Below, one piece after another: positions 8,040 through 17,142 of a DNA stretch of 64,000 bases (its first letter is position 1; each line of letters begins with the position of its first letter). A program made the translations under genes and the position numbers. This DNA comes from Klebsiella pneumoniae (GTDB lineage Bacteria > Pseudomonadota > Gammaproteobacteria > Steroidobacterales > Steroidobacteraceae), in NCBI GenBank assembly GCA_945873095.1, contig CAMCBU010000011.1, positions 1 to 64,000 on the forward strand. The letters are read 5' to 3'. The notes beneath the pieces are model-generated. The model worked only from the letters and a program-made list of their open reading frames with translations, was not told the DNA's origin and did no database searches.

Positions 8040-9178
8040 ACAAGACCGATCTCTGGATTCGCGGCGGCGCCGCTTTCTTGTTGGCAGCGAGTATCGCCTC
8101 ATCGATTGGCGGTTTGCCGTTCAATACCCTCCCCATTTTGCTCGGTGCATTTGCCGACGCAACCGCACTCAGCCCGGCGGAGCTCGGCCGTTTAGGCAGC
8201 GCCTGCACCGGTGGCTATCTGATTAGCACCCTACTCGGACCCCTTTGGGTCGATCGCCTGAATTGGCGCTACGCCACGATCTTCGCGGCCATTCTTACGG
8301 CGGTCGCTTTGTGGTGGAGCGGTAGCAGCGGACCTTCCCCCTTTTTGCCCTTGGCGGTGTTTGGCTTTGCGGCAGGCTTGATGCATTCGCTCGGTATGCG
8401 AATGGTCGGCGAAGTGGCCAACAAGGAGCGAGCCTTCGGCGTTCGGCTGCTGACCGAACTTGTGATCGTTGCCACCTTGCTCTTTTTTCTTCCCATGTTA
8501 ATCGCCAGCAGCGGCATCAGTGGCGGCGTCACGCTGCTGGCCGTTGCGGTTCTGGTGATGGCCCTTTCCGCGTTCGTCATACCGAGTGGCGCTGAATCGA
8601 GCTCCACCACCAGCACGAACGAGCGTGTTGCCGTCGACCGATTGGGTTGGGTGGCCCTTGGGATCTTCGTCTTGTTTGCATGTGGGCAGGTTGCGCTCTG
8701 GGTATTCATCGAACGGATCGGCCGCAGTATCAACGTCACCGCGGGTGAACTCGGTCTCGTATTCGCCGTTCTGAAAATCGTCGGCGGCTTGAGCGCAGCA
8801 CTCGTTGCCGTGCTTGGCGATCGGCTCGGCAATCGCTGGCCTCACATACTGGTTTTGATCGTCCTGAGCGCGGGCGTCTTGATGCTCGCGAACCCAGTCA
8901 ACTTTTGGGTGTACGCATTCGGTGCTTGGGTCTGGGAAGGCGCATTCACGGTTGGCTGTGTTTACCAAACTGCGGCGATCGCCAAACTCGATCGCAGCAA
9001 TCGATTGGTTGTTCTCGTGCCTGCGGCGTTCGCCGTCAGCGCCTTCATTGGCCCGGAGTTAGCGGGTCGACTGGCCGAGTCGGGCGGATATACGCCGCTT
9101 TTCGTCCTCGCCATCGTTTGCGCCGCGATTCCGAGTATTGCTTTCTGGAATTCGGAGCGTCGGCTCAATCATGGATGA
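8036..9178 (+). CDS. MFS-type membrane transporter
   Basis: A 380-residue integral membrane protein with about twelve hydrophobic segments separated by short loops. It has a DRLNWRYATI loop after the second helix and a GDRLGNRWPH loop in the second half, typical of major facilitator transporters. ATG 8036 overlaps the stop of the previous flavoprotein (ATGA). It lies within the fadD3 unit, so inner-membrane uptake of a steroid or export of an intermediate such as HIP is plausible. Direction and substrate cannot be told from sequence. Confidence 0.8.
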   Translation: MNKTDLWIRGGAAFLLAASIASSIGGLPFNTLPILLGAFADATALSPAELGRLGSACTGGYLISTLLGPLWVDRLNWRYATIFAAILTAVALWWSGSSGPSPFLPLAVFGFAAGLMHSLGMRMVGEVANKERAFGVRLLTELVIVATLLFFLPMLIASSGISGGVTLLAVAVLVMALSAFVIPSGAESSSTTSTNERVAVDRLGWVALGIFVLFACGQVALWVFIERIGRSINVTAGELGLVFAVLKIVGGLSAALVAVLGDRLGNRWPHILVLIVLSAGVLMLANPVNFWVYAFGAWVWEGAFTVGCVYQTAAIAKLDRSNRLVVLVPAAFAVSAFIGPELAGRLAESGGYTPLFVLAIVCAAIPSIAFWNSERRLNHG

Positions 9179-9944
9179 GGCGGGCCCAAAAGGGTTCGAG
9201 CAACGCAACCCGAGTTTTGGTGAAGGCGCGCTGCGACGCCGGATCCGCCTGATCGCAGAAGGCCACGAGGTTCGAGCGGGCGTCGAGGATGCCTACCACT
9301 CATTTCGAATGACACTCCGACATGATGGCGAGCGCATCCTGGAGCTACTACCTCGGTTCGAGCGCGTACCGCTCACCACCTGCCCTAGCGCAGCAGAGCC
9401 GCTACGACGGCTAGTTGGTACGCGCCTCGATAGCAGCTGGCGCGAACTCGCCACGCAGGAAAGTCCACGGACCCACTGTACACACCTCTTCGATCTGACT
9501 GTCCTGTCGATGGCGCAGGCACTGCGAGGCGGCATTCGAACCTACGAGGTTGTCGTTCCCGATGAGCATCCGGGTCCGGTTTGGACAAGCCTCTATCGTG
9601 ACGGCGAACTGCTCTTTCGTTGGCGGACTTTTGAGGCTCGCATCCTCGAGCCGCTCGACCTCGCGGACAAACCATTGCTGCGCGGATTTTCACGTTGGGC
9701 TACGACTCGATTCGAGGGCGATGAGCTCGAGGCGGCTCTCGTGCTGCACAAAGCGTACTTTGTCAGCCGCGCCCGCTCTTGGAATGTCGAGGCCGGCGCG
9801 GACAAACCGGTCGCGCACCACACCATGATGCGCGATGCTTGTCACAGCTACAGTGAGCCGCAGCTATCAATGGCCATCCGAACTCGCGGCACCACGATCG
9901 ATACCAGCGATCCAGCGGTCTCTTTGTTATCCGATCTCAACTGA
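9171..9944 (+). CDS. DUF2889 family protein
   Basis: A 257-residue protein matching the DUF2889 pattern: an N-terminal RRRIRLIAEG, then SFRMTLRHDGERI, the TTCPSA segment and the THLFDLTVLSMAQAL motif with conserved Cys and His. ATG 9171 overlaps the transporter stop by eight bases. No membrane segment or signal peptide is visible, so it is probably cytoplasmic. The family has no established biochemical role known to me. Its tight coupling to a ligase, flavoprotein, transporter and SDR suggests a catabolic role. Confidence 0.8.
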   Translation: MDEAGPKGFEQRNPSFGEGALRRRIRLIAEGHEVRAGVEDAYHSFRMTLRHDGERILELLPRFERVPLTTCPSAAEPLRRLVGTRLDSSWRELATQESPRTHCTHLFDLTVLSMAQALRGGIRTYEVVVPDEHPGPVWTSLYRDGELLFRWRTFEARILEPLDLADKPLLRGFSRWATTRFEGDELEAALVLHKAYFVSRARSWNVEAGADKPVAHHTMMRDACHSYSEPQLSMAIRTRGTTIDTSDPAVSLLSDLN

Positions 9945-9955
9945 GGAAAGTCGTC

Positions 9956-10708
9956 ATGACACGTTTGTTCGACTACAGCGGCAGGGTGGTCCTTGTGACG
10001 GGCGCGGGACAAGGTATGGGACTCGGTATCGCACGCGCGCTCGGCTCGCTCGGCGCACGAGTGCTTATCAATGATTTCTATGCTGATAGAGCTGAGTCTG
10101 CGGCCAAAGAATTGCGTAGTGAAGGCTGGGAAGCCAGCGCCGCGCCCGGTGATATCACACTGGATACGACCGCCAACGACCTCTGCGCATTGGCCCAGTC
10201 GAAATACGGCGCCATCGATACACTCGTCAACAACGCAGGCGTGCCGGTGGGTATGCCGACCTCACTTCGCACCTTCGACAAACTCGTTGATGACGACTTC
10301 GATCGGCAGCTCGATTTGAATTTCCGCGCGGTTGTCCGCCTCTGTCGAGCGGTGCTACCTGGCATGCAGGCGGCAGGCTTCGGACGCATCGTCACCATTT
10401 CGTCGGAGTCTTGGCGACTCGGCCAAAGCATGGGACTTAGCGACTATGCCGCTGCGAAGGCCGCCTCGATCGGTTTCATGCGTAATCTTTGCAAAGAAGT
10501 CGGCCCGCACGGCATCACGGTCAACGTCCTCTCGCTCGGCGCCATGAATAACTACGGCTACGACGAAATCGCCAAACGTGTCACGGCAGTCGGACGCGCT
10601 GGCTCACCCGAAGATGTCGGCGCTGCGGTTGCTTATCTCGCCGCTCGCGAGGCTTCGTGGATGACAGGCCAAACCATCCCGCTAAACGGCGGCTCCTCGA
10701 CCTGCTAG
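9956..10708 (+). CDS. SDR-family oxidoreductase, last gene of unit A-plus
   Basis: A 250-residue short-chain dehydrogenase: TGAGQGMG (15-22), VNNAG (91-95), Ser150, Tyr164 and Lys168 (YAAAK). The sequence FxxxVxLCRAVLPGM and the C-terminal TGQTIPLNGG are typical of 3-oxoacyl-ACP reductase-like SDRs. GAGGAAAG lies ten bases upstream of the start and the spacing to the DUF2889 gene is 11 bases. It converges with the DUF1254 gene; no clear terminator hairpin is seen in the 25-base gap. Substrate unknown; an alcohol/ketone step on a steroid or HIP intermediate is inferred. Confidence 0.86.
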   Translation: MTRLFDYSGRVVLVTGAGQGMGLGIARALGSLGARVLINDFYADRAESAAKELRSEGWEASAAPGDITLDTTANDLCALAQSKYGAIDTLVNNAGVPVGMPTSLRTFDKLVDDDFDRQLDLNFRAVVRLCRAVLPGMQAAGFGRIVTISSESWRLGQSMGLSDYAAAKAASIGFMRNLCKEVGPHGITVNVLSLGAMNNYGYDEIAKRVTAVGRAGSPEDVGAAVAYLAAREASWMTGQTIPLNGGSSTC

Positions 10709-10733
10709 TGCGCGCTGATACGCAATTGAATGA

Positions 10734-12164
10734 TCAAGGCGTAAGAACCGTGAGCGCAGGCGGCTGATAGCGGCCATCGAGTATGGAGGCAGCAGGCTCA
10801 TACATCCGCATGATCAGGTAGAACGGTGAGTTGTCGACAGGCAGCCAATTGACGTCCGGCTCGAGCGGCGGCCGCTGCGACACCACGATCGAGAATGAGC
10901 CATCCGGACGCACTTTAAAACCAGGAACGTGCAGCCCGATGCTGTAACGCGCAATCGGATTCTCCATCAATGAGTAGTCGCGGGCGCGATACGCACTGAC
11001 CGACCAAAATGCGCCAACCGGAGGTGCCTCGTCGGCCGCAAAGTCCAGTCTGTAGTCTCGCTGACCGTTCAGGTCGATCCCACTGCCTTGACTCGTCAAC
11101 GCGCCGTAGACGGTCTCCTGCGGTAAATTCGCGTAACCGCTGAACGCGACTGTCGCTCGCATCAGATAGTCATGGCCATAGCGTCCGAGCGCCAAGGGAA
11201 ATATCCATCCGCGGCGGATATCCGACAAGGGCCGACGCGAAGCGGCGACCAACATCGCGCGCGCAGCCTCTATACCGCGTAGCAAACCACGACGAGTCGC
11301 AGGCGTGACCGTCTTTGCCGAAAAAATCTGCTTCGGCCCAAAGCCGACTTGGTCAAACTGCGCCAACAACGCCGCCTGATCAGGCGCTTGCGGATTACGC
11401 CGCAACCAATCGTTAAAGGCTTCAAAGAACGCCAGCGAATCAACGATACGAGTGGGCTCAGCCGACATCGGCTTGGTGTCCTCTAGGATCCTCTTTCCAG
11501 CCAACCAATCACGCAACCCCATAGCGTGAAAGCCATCGAGAACTCTCCGCGCTTCCACAAGATCGTCGGCTCCTGTGACCATGACGCGCCCAAGAATCCA
11601 AGCCTGATGGGTGGGCACTCGAATGACATGTAAATCCGCTGGTAACGCGCCCTCGTAGCCGGGCCCGACGAGCACGAAATCGATCGCGGCAGTCCCGGTC
11701 GTTCGTCGTCCGACATGCTGCACTTCCGAGTTGAAGTCGGTAATCGCCAACGTGTAATAACGGCCACCGGTGTCCGGCGCGCGAATCACGATCGGTTCAT
11801 CGAGCAAATCGAACCAACCACTCAGATACAGCGTATCGGCATTGGGTGCTCGTAACGATCCCGAGGTGGCCGGAGTCACGCTATCGCGAAACCGATAAAA
11901 CCGGTTGACCGGCGCAATCACGCGTTGATCCGGCGATATCCATCGCGTCTCGTTACGCATGTTTTGAGTCATATCGACCGCCGGAAACCCATACAGGTAG
12001 CCAAGCGTCCCGACGTGATAGGCCTGCGCCTCCTCGAGCTCCTCGGCAGGCGATGCCGTCGCGACGCCGGTAACTACCAACGCCAGCACCAAGGTTAAGA
12101 TCAGGGCCACACTAACGAATCGATCGTAGCCAACCCATCTCGAACGATTGAGAAAGTGCAGCAT
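10734..12164 (-). CDS. Exported DUF1254/DUF1214 protein
   Basis: A 476-residue protein. Residues 14-38 form a hydrophobic signal peptide or anchor (VSVALILTLVLALVVTGVATA). The mature part shows DUF1254 (YLYGFPAVDMTQNMR, APNADTLYLSGWFDLLDEP) and a C-terminal DUF1214 region (RDYSLMENPIARYSIG). AGGGGA lies 8 bases before ATG 12164. It is the last gene of the hsaD-hsaE-kstD-P450 unit, 24 bases after the P450. The family is usually periplasmic and has no proven reaction known to me. Placement suggests a role in handling steroids outside the cytoplasm. Confidence 0.85.
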   Translation of the reverse strand: MLHFLNRSRWVGYDRFVSVALILTLVLALVVTGVATASPAEELEEAQAYHVGTLGYLYGFPAVDMTQNMRNETRWISPDQRVIAPVNRFYRFRDSVTPATSGSLRAPNADTLYLSGWFDLLDEPIVIRAPDTGGRYYTLAITDFNSEVQHVGRRTTGTAAIDFVLVGPGYEGALPADLHVIRVPTHQAWILGRVMVTGADDLVEARRVLDGFHAMGLRDWLAGKRILEDTKPMSAEPTRIVDSLAFFEAFNDWLRRNPQAPDQAALLAQFDQVGFGPKQIFSAKTVTPATRRGLLRGIEAARAMLVAASRRPLSDIRRGWIFPLALGRYGHDYLMRATVAFSGYANLPQETVYGALTSQGSGIDLNGQRDYRLDFAADEAPPVGAFWSVSAYRARDYSLMENPIARYSIGLHVPGFKVRPDGSFSIVVSQRPPLEPDVNWLPVDNSPFYLIMRMYEPAASILDGRYQPPALTVLTP

Positions 12165-12188
12165 CGGTGCGTCCCCTAGGTCAGCGCG

Positions 12189-13532
12189 TCATTTCCAAGT
12201 CAAACGCAGTGGCAGGTTTTTCAAGCCGCCGGTGAAGTTGCTCTCGATACCTTTGACCGGGCCGCAAACGGACGCATCGGCCAACAGGGGCAGCAAGCTC
12301 GCAAAGAATGCACGAATCTCAGTCAAGGCGAGCATGCGGCCAAGGCAATGGTGTACGCCGTGACCAAAACCGAGGTGAGGATTGGGACGTCTGTCGATGA
12401 TGAATCGATGCGCGGAGTCGAACACCTGAGCATCGCGGTTGGCTGAATTGAAGAACAGCGTGACGGACTCGCCCGCCGCGATGCGCACGCCCCCTACTTC
12501 GGTATCGGCGGTCGCCGTTCGACAAAAGTGCCGCACCGGCGTTACCCAACGCACGATCTCGTCGGCCAACAGTTTTGGACCATCGTCATCAGGTGAAAAT
12601 CGAGCGCGCTCGGCCGGATTCTCGACCAACGCCTGCATACCGCCCGCCAAAGCGGCGCTTGTGGTTTCATGCCCTGCGGTCGTGACGATCAGCAGATACG
12701 AAAGGGTCTCGATTGGGCCGAGCGGTCGGCCATCGATACGTGCATTGGCGATCACGCTCGTTAAGTCATCACCTGGATTTCGTCGTCTATGACGCACTAT
12801 TTCTTCGAAATAGGTGAACAGTTCACCTACTACATCGACGCCGTAAGCCTCTGACTTACGTAACTCCGGATCGCTAGCGCTGAGTAGCTGCTGCGTGGTG
12901 CGCAAAATAAACGGCGCATCCTTCTCCGGTAGACCGAGGATCGACATGATCACCGACAACGGAAACCAGACCGCGATATCTTTGGCGAAATCGACTTCGG
13001 GACCGGCTTCTCGCATACGCTGGATCGACTGTCCGACCATGACGTTGACCTGACCCTCAAGTCGTCGCACACCGGCACCCATAAACCACGCCTGCGTGAT
13101 TTCGCGAAACGCACGGTGCTCAGGTTCGTCCATGTCAATCAACGTTCGCACGCGCTCACGGCGCCCGCGTCGACGATTTTCCTCACGAGCTCGGAGCCAG
13201 TCGACCAGATCCCCCATCGGCCGTTGCGACAACCGAGCCAAAGACAGTAGAACTTTGCCGGTTTCGCGTAGCCCCCCTGCCATTGCGGAAGCCGATTGAA
13301 GCTCAATTTCTTTAGGGATCAGACATAACCGCGGTTCATTGATGAACAGCTCATGCTGACGCTCGATGGCCAAGATGTCGGCGTGACGCGTGATAGCCCA
13401 AAACGGCCGATAGGGTTCGCGATCGACCCACGCTACCGGCCGCGTCTCACGCAATGCAGCAAAAGTACTCTCGAGAGAACTCGGATCGCCATACAAGCGC
13501 GGCGAGGTGATATCGACCTCCAGCGCACTCAT
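12189..13532 (-). CDS. Cytochrome P450
   Basis: A 447-residue soluble bacterial P450: I-helix AGHETTSAA, K-helix E-I-V-R and heme-ligand motif FGHGVHHCLG with the thiolate at Cys396. The frame is open about 90 residues further upstream into the neighbouring gene; ATG 13532 is chosen because it overlaps the kstD stop (ATGA) and gives the usual P450 length. No redox partner (ferredoxin or reductase) gene is nearby. Within the hsaD-hsaE-kstD unit it probably hydroxylates a steroid nucleus or side chain. It lacks enough diagnostic features to call it CYP125 or CYP142. Confidence 0.9.
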   Translation of the reverse strand: MSALEVDITSPRLYGDPSSLESTFAALRETRPVAWVDREPYRPFWAITRHADILAIERQHELFINEPRLCLIPKEIELQSASAMAGGLRETGKVLLSLARLSQRPMGDLVDWLRAREENRRRGRRERVRTLIDMDEPEHRAFREITQAWFMGAGVRRLEGQVNVMVGQSIQRMREAGPEVDFAKDIAVWFPLSVIMSILGLPEKDAPFILRTTQQLLSASDPELRKSEAYGVDVVGELFTYFEEIVRHRRRNPGDDLTSVIANARIDGRPLGPIETLSYLLIVTTAGHETTSAALAGGMQALVENPAERARFSPDDDGPKLLADEIVRWVTPVRHFCRTATADTEVGGVRIAAGESVTLFFNSANRDAQVFDSAHRFIIDRRPNPHLGFGHGVHHCLGRMLALTEIRAFFASLLPLLADASVCGPVKGIESNFTGGLKNLPLRLTWK

Positions 13533-15247
13533 ATCGACGGATCGACGTTTCCTTTTGTCGCATGTAGCGCCGCGAGATAACCGAAAGTCATCCCCGGGCC
13601 CAAGGTCGCACCGGCTGCGGGATAACTCTTGCCCATGGCCGATGCGGCACAGTTCCCAACTGCATAGAGCCCGGGTATCGGTGCATTCGCCGAATCGAGC
13701 ACTTGTGCGTTGGCGTCGGTGACCATGCCGCCATTGGTACCGATATCGCACGGTTGGATCGGAATGGCATAAAACGGCGCTTTCGCCACCGGCGCGAGAC
13801 AACTATTCGGTTGAACCGCCGGATCACCGTAGTAACGATCGTACAAACTCTCACCGCGAGCAAAATCCGGATCGACTCCTGCTTCGGCGTGCCGATTGAA
13901 GTTCTCCACGGTCACCGTCAGGTTTTCTTTGGGAACACCGATCATCCCCGCCAACTCAGCGATGCTACCCGCCGAGCGCAGGATCGCCCGCATGCTCGGG
14001 CGAATGCTGCGATCAAAACTTGGCGGTCCTGGGAAAATCGGTCCGAGCGCGTACTTACCCCGATAGCGCGCATCAAAAATAAACCAACTCGGGACGGTAC
14101 CACCGTCGCTCGAACGATAACCCCGGGCCATCAAACCGCCCGTCACGTGATACGAAGCTGCTTCGTTGCAAAAGCGCTTGCCAGCGCCATCAACCATGAT
14201 CGAGCCGGGCAACGACCGCTCGACAAACATCGGGCGCGCACGATCCTCGTCGGCCAGTTTGTAACCGGGCGCCCACCAGGCCGAATCCATGTTGGCCATC
14301 TTGGCGCCGATCCGCAGCGCCGCCTCAGTGACGAGGCCCGTGTTGAAGGGGTTACCAGCCGTCCAAGCGGTCGTGGTAGGACCGGGTAGATTTTGTGACC
14401 GCAACTGCGCATTTCGCTCGAAGCCACCGGCCGCCAAGATCACCCCTTTATCGGCACGAATGCGCTGTGGAATTCCGTTGTGCAAGACGAAGGCGCCGGT
14501 CACGCGGCCGTTCTCGATCCAAAGGTCGACGAGCTCGGTCGACAACTGCAGGGGCACCTTGCGCTTGCGCAACGACCAGCGCAATCGCGCCACCAGCGCA
14601 CCGCCGCCGGTCAGGCGACGATCGCGCGTTGTCTTCCACCGCTGTTTGAAGTCAAGGTAGTACTTCGCCGCGATCTTCAAAAATATCTGCTTCGCGCCCT
14701 TGGACTGCGTGATCAGTGGATGGGCTTCACGAGCCGTCCAGTTGATACGCCCGAATGCCGTCGTGCCCACATGTGGAGGCTGTAGTGATTCGAACTCGCC
14801 ACCGAGAACATCGCACGCGATCGGCAAGGCTTGGCAGCTACGGAAGCCCGGTTTTCCGCCGGGCAACTCGGGATGATAGTCACAATATTTTTCGAGACTT
14901 TCGAACTTGACGTCCGTCTTCTCGTCAAGATATCGAAACATCTTCGCCGCATTGCTGACAAAAGCTTGGATACGCTCTGGCGACGAGTGCTCACCCGCGA
15001 GCGCCGTGATATAGCGCTCGGCCTCCCCCTCGCTGTCTTCACCACCGGCCGGACCGATCAAGTGGTTGTTTGGAATCCAAATGGTTCCGCCCGAAGTGGC
15101 CGACGTGCCACCGAACAAATGCCCTCGTTCGATGATCAAAACTTTGGCGCCCTGATCTGCTGCCGTCAATGCAGCCGTCAAGCCGCTAGCGCCACTACCA
15201 ACGACCAGAACTTCGGTGTGGAGATCGGGTGAAGCGGTGGGTTGCAT
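13529..15247 (-). CDS. kstD: 3-ketosteroid delta-1-dehydrogenase (KstD)
   Basis: A 572-residue flavoprotein. The FAD-binding VVGSGASGLTAAL is near residues 16-28 and GGTSATSGGTIWIP follows. The C-terminus has the KstD signature GKSYPAAGATLGPGMTFGY, in which Tyr542 and Gly546 correspond in spacing to the catalytic Tyr487/Gly491 of the Rhodococcus enzyme. KstD introduces the C1-C2 double bond of 3-ketosteroids; together with KshA this triggers ring B opening. AGGGAG precedes ATG 15247 by eight bases. The gene is third in the unit after hsaD and hsaE. A delta-4-(5-alpha) dehydrogenase cannot be fully excluded. Confidence 0.85.
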   Translation of the reverse strand: MQPTASPDLHTEVLVVGSGASGLTAALTAADQGAKVLIIERGHLFGGTSATSGGTIWIPNNHLIGPAGGEDSEGEAERYITALAGEHSSPERIQAFVSNAAKMFRYLDEKTDVKFESLEKYCDYHPELPGGKPGFRSCQALPIACDVLGGEFESLQPPHVGTTAFGRINWTAREAHPLITQSKGAKQIFLKIAAKYYLDFKQRWKTTRDRRLTGGGALVARLRWSLRKRKVPLQLSTELVDLWIENGRVTGAFVLHNGIPQRIRADKGVILAAGGFERNAQLRSQNLPGPTTTAWTAGNPFNTGLVTEAALRIGAKMANMDSAWWAPGYKLADEDRARPMFVERSLPGSIMVDGAGKRFCNEAASYHVTGGLMARGYRSSDGGTVPSWFIFDARYRGKYALGPIFPGPPSFDRSIRPSMRAILRSAGSIAELAGMIGVPKENLTVTVENFNRHAEAGVDPDFARGESLYDRYYGDPAVQPNSCLAPVAKAPFYAIPIQPCDIGTNGGMVTDANAQVLDSANAPIPGLYAVGNCAASAMGKSYPAAGATLGPGMTFGYLAALHATKGNVDPSI

Positions 15248-15258
15248 TCGTTATCTCC

Positions 15259-16077
15259 CTAGGAAAAGTGCACGATGGCCGAACCGACATGATCGAGGTC
15301 AAGCTCGAAAACGTCGCCGGGAACTGCCGTCTCGAGCGGTACCAACGAGCCCGAGAGAATCACATCACCCGCCTCGAGCGTCACTCCAAAAGCGCCAAGG
15401 GTATTGGCCAGCCAAGCGACCGCCGCTAGCGGTGATCCCTGCACCGCTGCACCAACCCCGCGGGATAAATGCCGGCCATTCTTCTTCACCCGCACCTCCA
15501 TCGAGGCCAGGTCGAGCCCTCGAGGCGAAATGCGCTGATCGCCGAGCACGAACAATCCGCAAGACGCATTGTCTGCGACCGTGTCGACGATGCGGATATC
15601 CCACTTATCAATACGCGAATCGACGATTTCGAAGCACGCGGCGATACTCTGCGTCGCTTCGAGCACATCCGCTTCCGTGACCCCGGGGCCCGATAGCGAC
15701 GAGGACAGCACCAGCGCAATCTCCGCCTCGGCTCTTGGCTGGATCATGGCGGCACCGATCTCGATCGTTCCCCCATTGCGCACCTGCATCCGATCGGTGA
15801 GAAATCCGAAATCTGGCTGATGTACGCCGAGCATGTCCTGCACGGCCTTACTCGTCACGCCAATCTTTTTGCCGATGATCCGCTCACCCGCTCGAGTTCG
15901 ACGCGCGATGAATCCCAAAGAAATGGCATACGCATCGTCTATGCTTAACCACGGATATCGCACGCGCAGCGGCTGCACGGTCCGTCGCTCCAACCACGCC
16001 GCATACAGCTCTTGTGACAGCGCCTCGATCACCTCAAGACGCGCGGCACCTTCAAGCGGAGAGGAAATCGATGACAT
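15259..16077 (-). CDS. hsaE: 2-hydroxyalka-2,4-dienoate hydratase (HsaE/TesE-like)
   Basis: A 272-residue protein of the MhpD/HsaE hydratase family: GKKIGVTSKAVQDMLGV, PRAEAEIALVL with the metal-binding acidic residues, DNASCGLFVLG, and a C-terminal GDVILSGSLVPLE. It hydrates the five- or six-carbon dienoate released by HsaD to 4-hydroxy-2-oxo acid for HsaF. AGAGGAG precedes ATG 16077, and the start overlaps the hsaD end by 26 bases. The order hsaD-hsaE next to hsaA and kshA matches the known pathway. Confidence is high for the family and good for the role. Confidence 0.87.
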   Translation of the reverse strand: MSSISSPLEGAARLEVIEALSQELYAAWLERRTVQPLRVRYPWLSIDDAYAISLGFIARRTRAGERIIGKKIGVTSKAVQDMLGVHQPDFGFLTDRMQVRNGGTIEIGAAMIQPRAEAEIALVLSSSLSGPGVTEADVLEATQSIAACFEIVDSRIDKWDIRIVDTVADNASCGLFVLGDQRISPRGLDLASMEVRVKKNGRHLSRGVGAAVQGSPLAAVAWLANTLGAFGVTLEAGDVILSGSLVPLETAVPGDVFELDLDHVGSAIVHFS

Positions 16078-16909
16078 GTCGATTGAACTCCTCTGCGCGC
16101 TCGATCATCACCCAATGCCCCACTTTCGAATAAAGAATCACGTGACTGTCGGCACAGTTCGCCGTGATCTTCAGTGCACCACTTGCGGGGCAAAACTGAT
16201 CTTCGATGCCCCAGAAGCCGAGTATCGGCATCGTCAATTCATTCAGTCGAGGCGTGAGGTCAGGGATACGCATGCGACCCAAGACGTCTTTAGGCATCAA
16301 CTGCAAGATCGCAAATCGCTCAGTGACCAATTCGTCGGTGACATGAACCGGATCGTACGAGAGCATTTGCAGAATGCCGCGTAACCACGTCGTATTAATC
16401 TCACCGCCGACGAAGCCGGAAACCATTTTCTGGATTCCAGGCATCTTGAAATACGTCTCGGTCGACTCGATGCCACCACAACCCATGACGACCAGTTTTT
16501 GCACGAGCCCCGGTCGTGCGAGGCAGATGCCGATCGATACAGCCCCGCCCAGCGAGTTCCCAACGAGAACACAGTGTTTAACCTCAAGTGCATCCAGTAG
16601 CTCGAGCGTGGTCTGCACGAATAGATCAAGCGTGTAATCGAGCCCCGTTGGTTTGGACGAATAACCGAAGCCGATGAGATCCGGGACGATGACTCGATGC
16701 CCGGCCGCCTTCAACGCCGCGATGTTGTGACGAAAATTGCTCCAACCGTTCGCGCCGGGGCCGCTCCCTTGAAGTAGCACCACGGTCTGACCGCTCTCGG
16801 CCGGACCCGTGTCGTGAAAATGCAGTTCGTAACCGCTCGGCAACATTGCCGAATGCGCTCGCGGCGGCCCGCCGGCGGCGCTCGCCGCGACATTGTTATT
16901 GCCGTTCAT
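16052..16909 (-). CDS. hsaD: 4,9-DSHA hydrolase, alpha/beta-fold C-C bond hydrolase (HsaD/TesD)
   Basis: A 285-residue alpha/beta hydrolase of the meta-cleavage product hydrolase group: the oxyanion motif QGSGPGANGWSNF, nucleophile Ser119 in GNSLGG, Asp237 in GIEDQFCP and His265 in VGHWVMIE. HsaD splits the ring-A meta-cleavage product into HIP and 2-hydroxyhexa-2,4-dienoate. It heads the leftward unit from operator C, divergent from hsaA. Length and triad fit family members well. It could in principle act on another aromatic product, but context makes the steroid role likely. Confidence 0.88.
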   Translation of the reverse strand: MNGNNNVAASAAGGPPRAHSAMLPSGYELHFHDTGPAESGQTVVLLQGSGPGANGWSNFRHNIAALKAAGHRVIVPDLIGFGYSSKPTGLDYTLDLFVQTTLELLDALEVKHCVLVGNSLGGAVSIGICLARPGLVQKLVVMGCGGIESTETYFKMPGIQKMVSGFVGGEINTTWLRGILQMLSYDPVHVTDELVTERFAILQLMPKDVLGRMRIPDLTPRLNELTMPILGFWGIEDQFCPASGALKITANCADSHVILYSKVGHWVMIERAEEFNRHVIDFLSA

Positions 16910-17041
16910 CGCTCCCCCCGTGTCAGCGTCTCATCGACGGAAAGATAGTGTCTTTCTCGCCGGGCGGCAAACCGATCTCGTAACCAACGAGCCTCTGAGA
17001 GACGGTTGTGATCGCTTGAAACCACCCTGAATGATCGAAAC

Positions 17042-17069
17042 GCGTAAAAAACGAGTCGGTATTTTACGC
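17042..17069. promoter_or_regulatory. Operator C: 28-bp inverted repeat between hsaD and hsaA
   Basis: GCGTAAAA at 17042-17049 faces TTTTACGC at 17062-17069, a perfect 8-bp inverted pair with 12 bases between. It is the most symmetric half-site pair of the set after the 47467 copy. It lies 132 bases before hsaD and 73 before hsaA. The right half continues CAGTTGCTTG, almost identical to the extension of the 41491 half-site. Confidence 0.78.
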
Positions 17070-17142
17070 AGTTGCTTGCGCAGGCGTCGTTCGCGAGCTA
17101 GCATCGGAGCTGGGTATTAACGCCTCACCGAGGGAACACTCC

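Noticed and set aside
12189-13802. P450 start extended to 13802
   Set aside because: The extra 90 residues are the antisense-like overlap with kstD and contain no P450 sequence; ATG 13532 overlapping the kstD stop is the natural start.
17065-17077. KstR2-type operator (CAAG..CTTG) near hsaA
   Set aside because: Only one CTTG half is present next to the operator; the matching CAAG half at the correct spacing is missing here and at 41491, so a KstR2 site is not supported.
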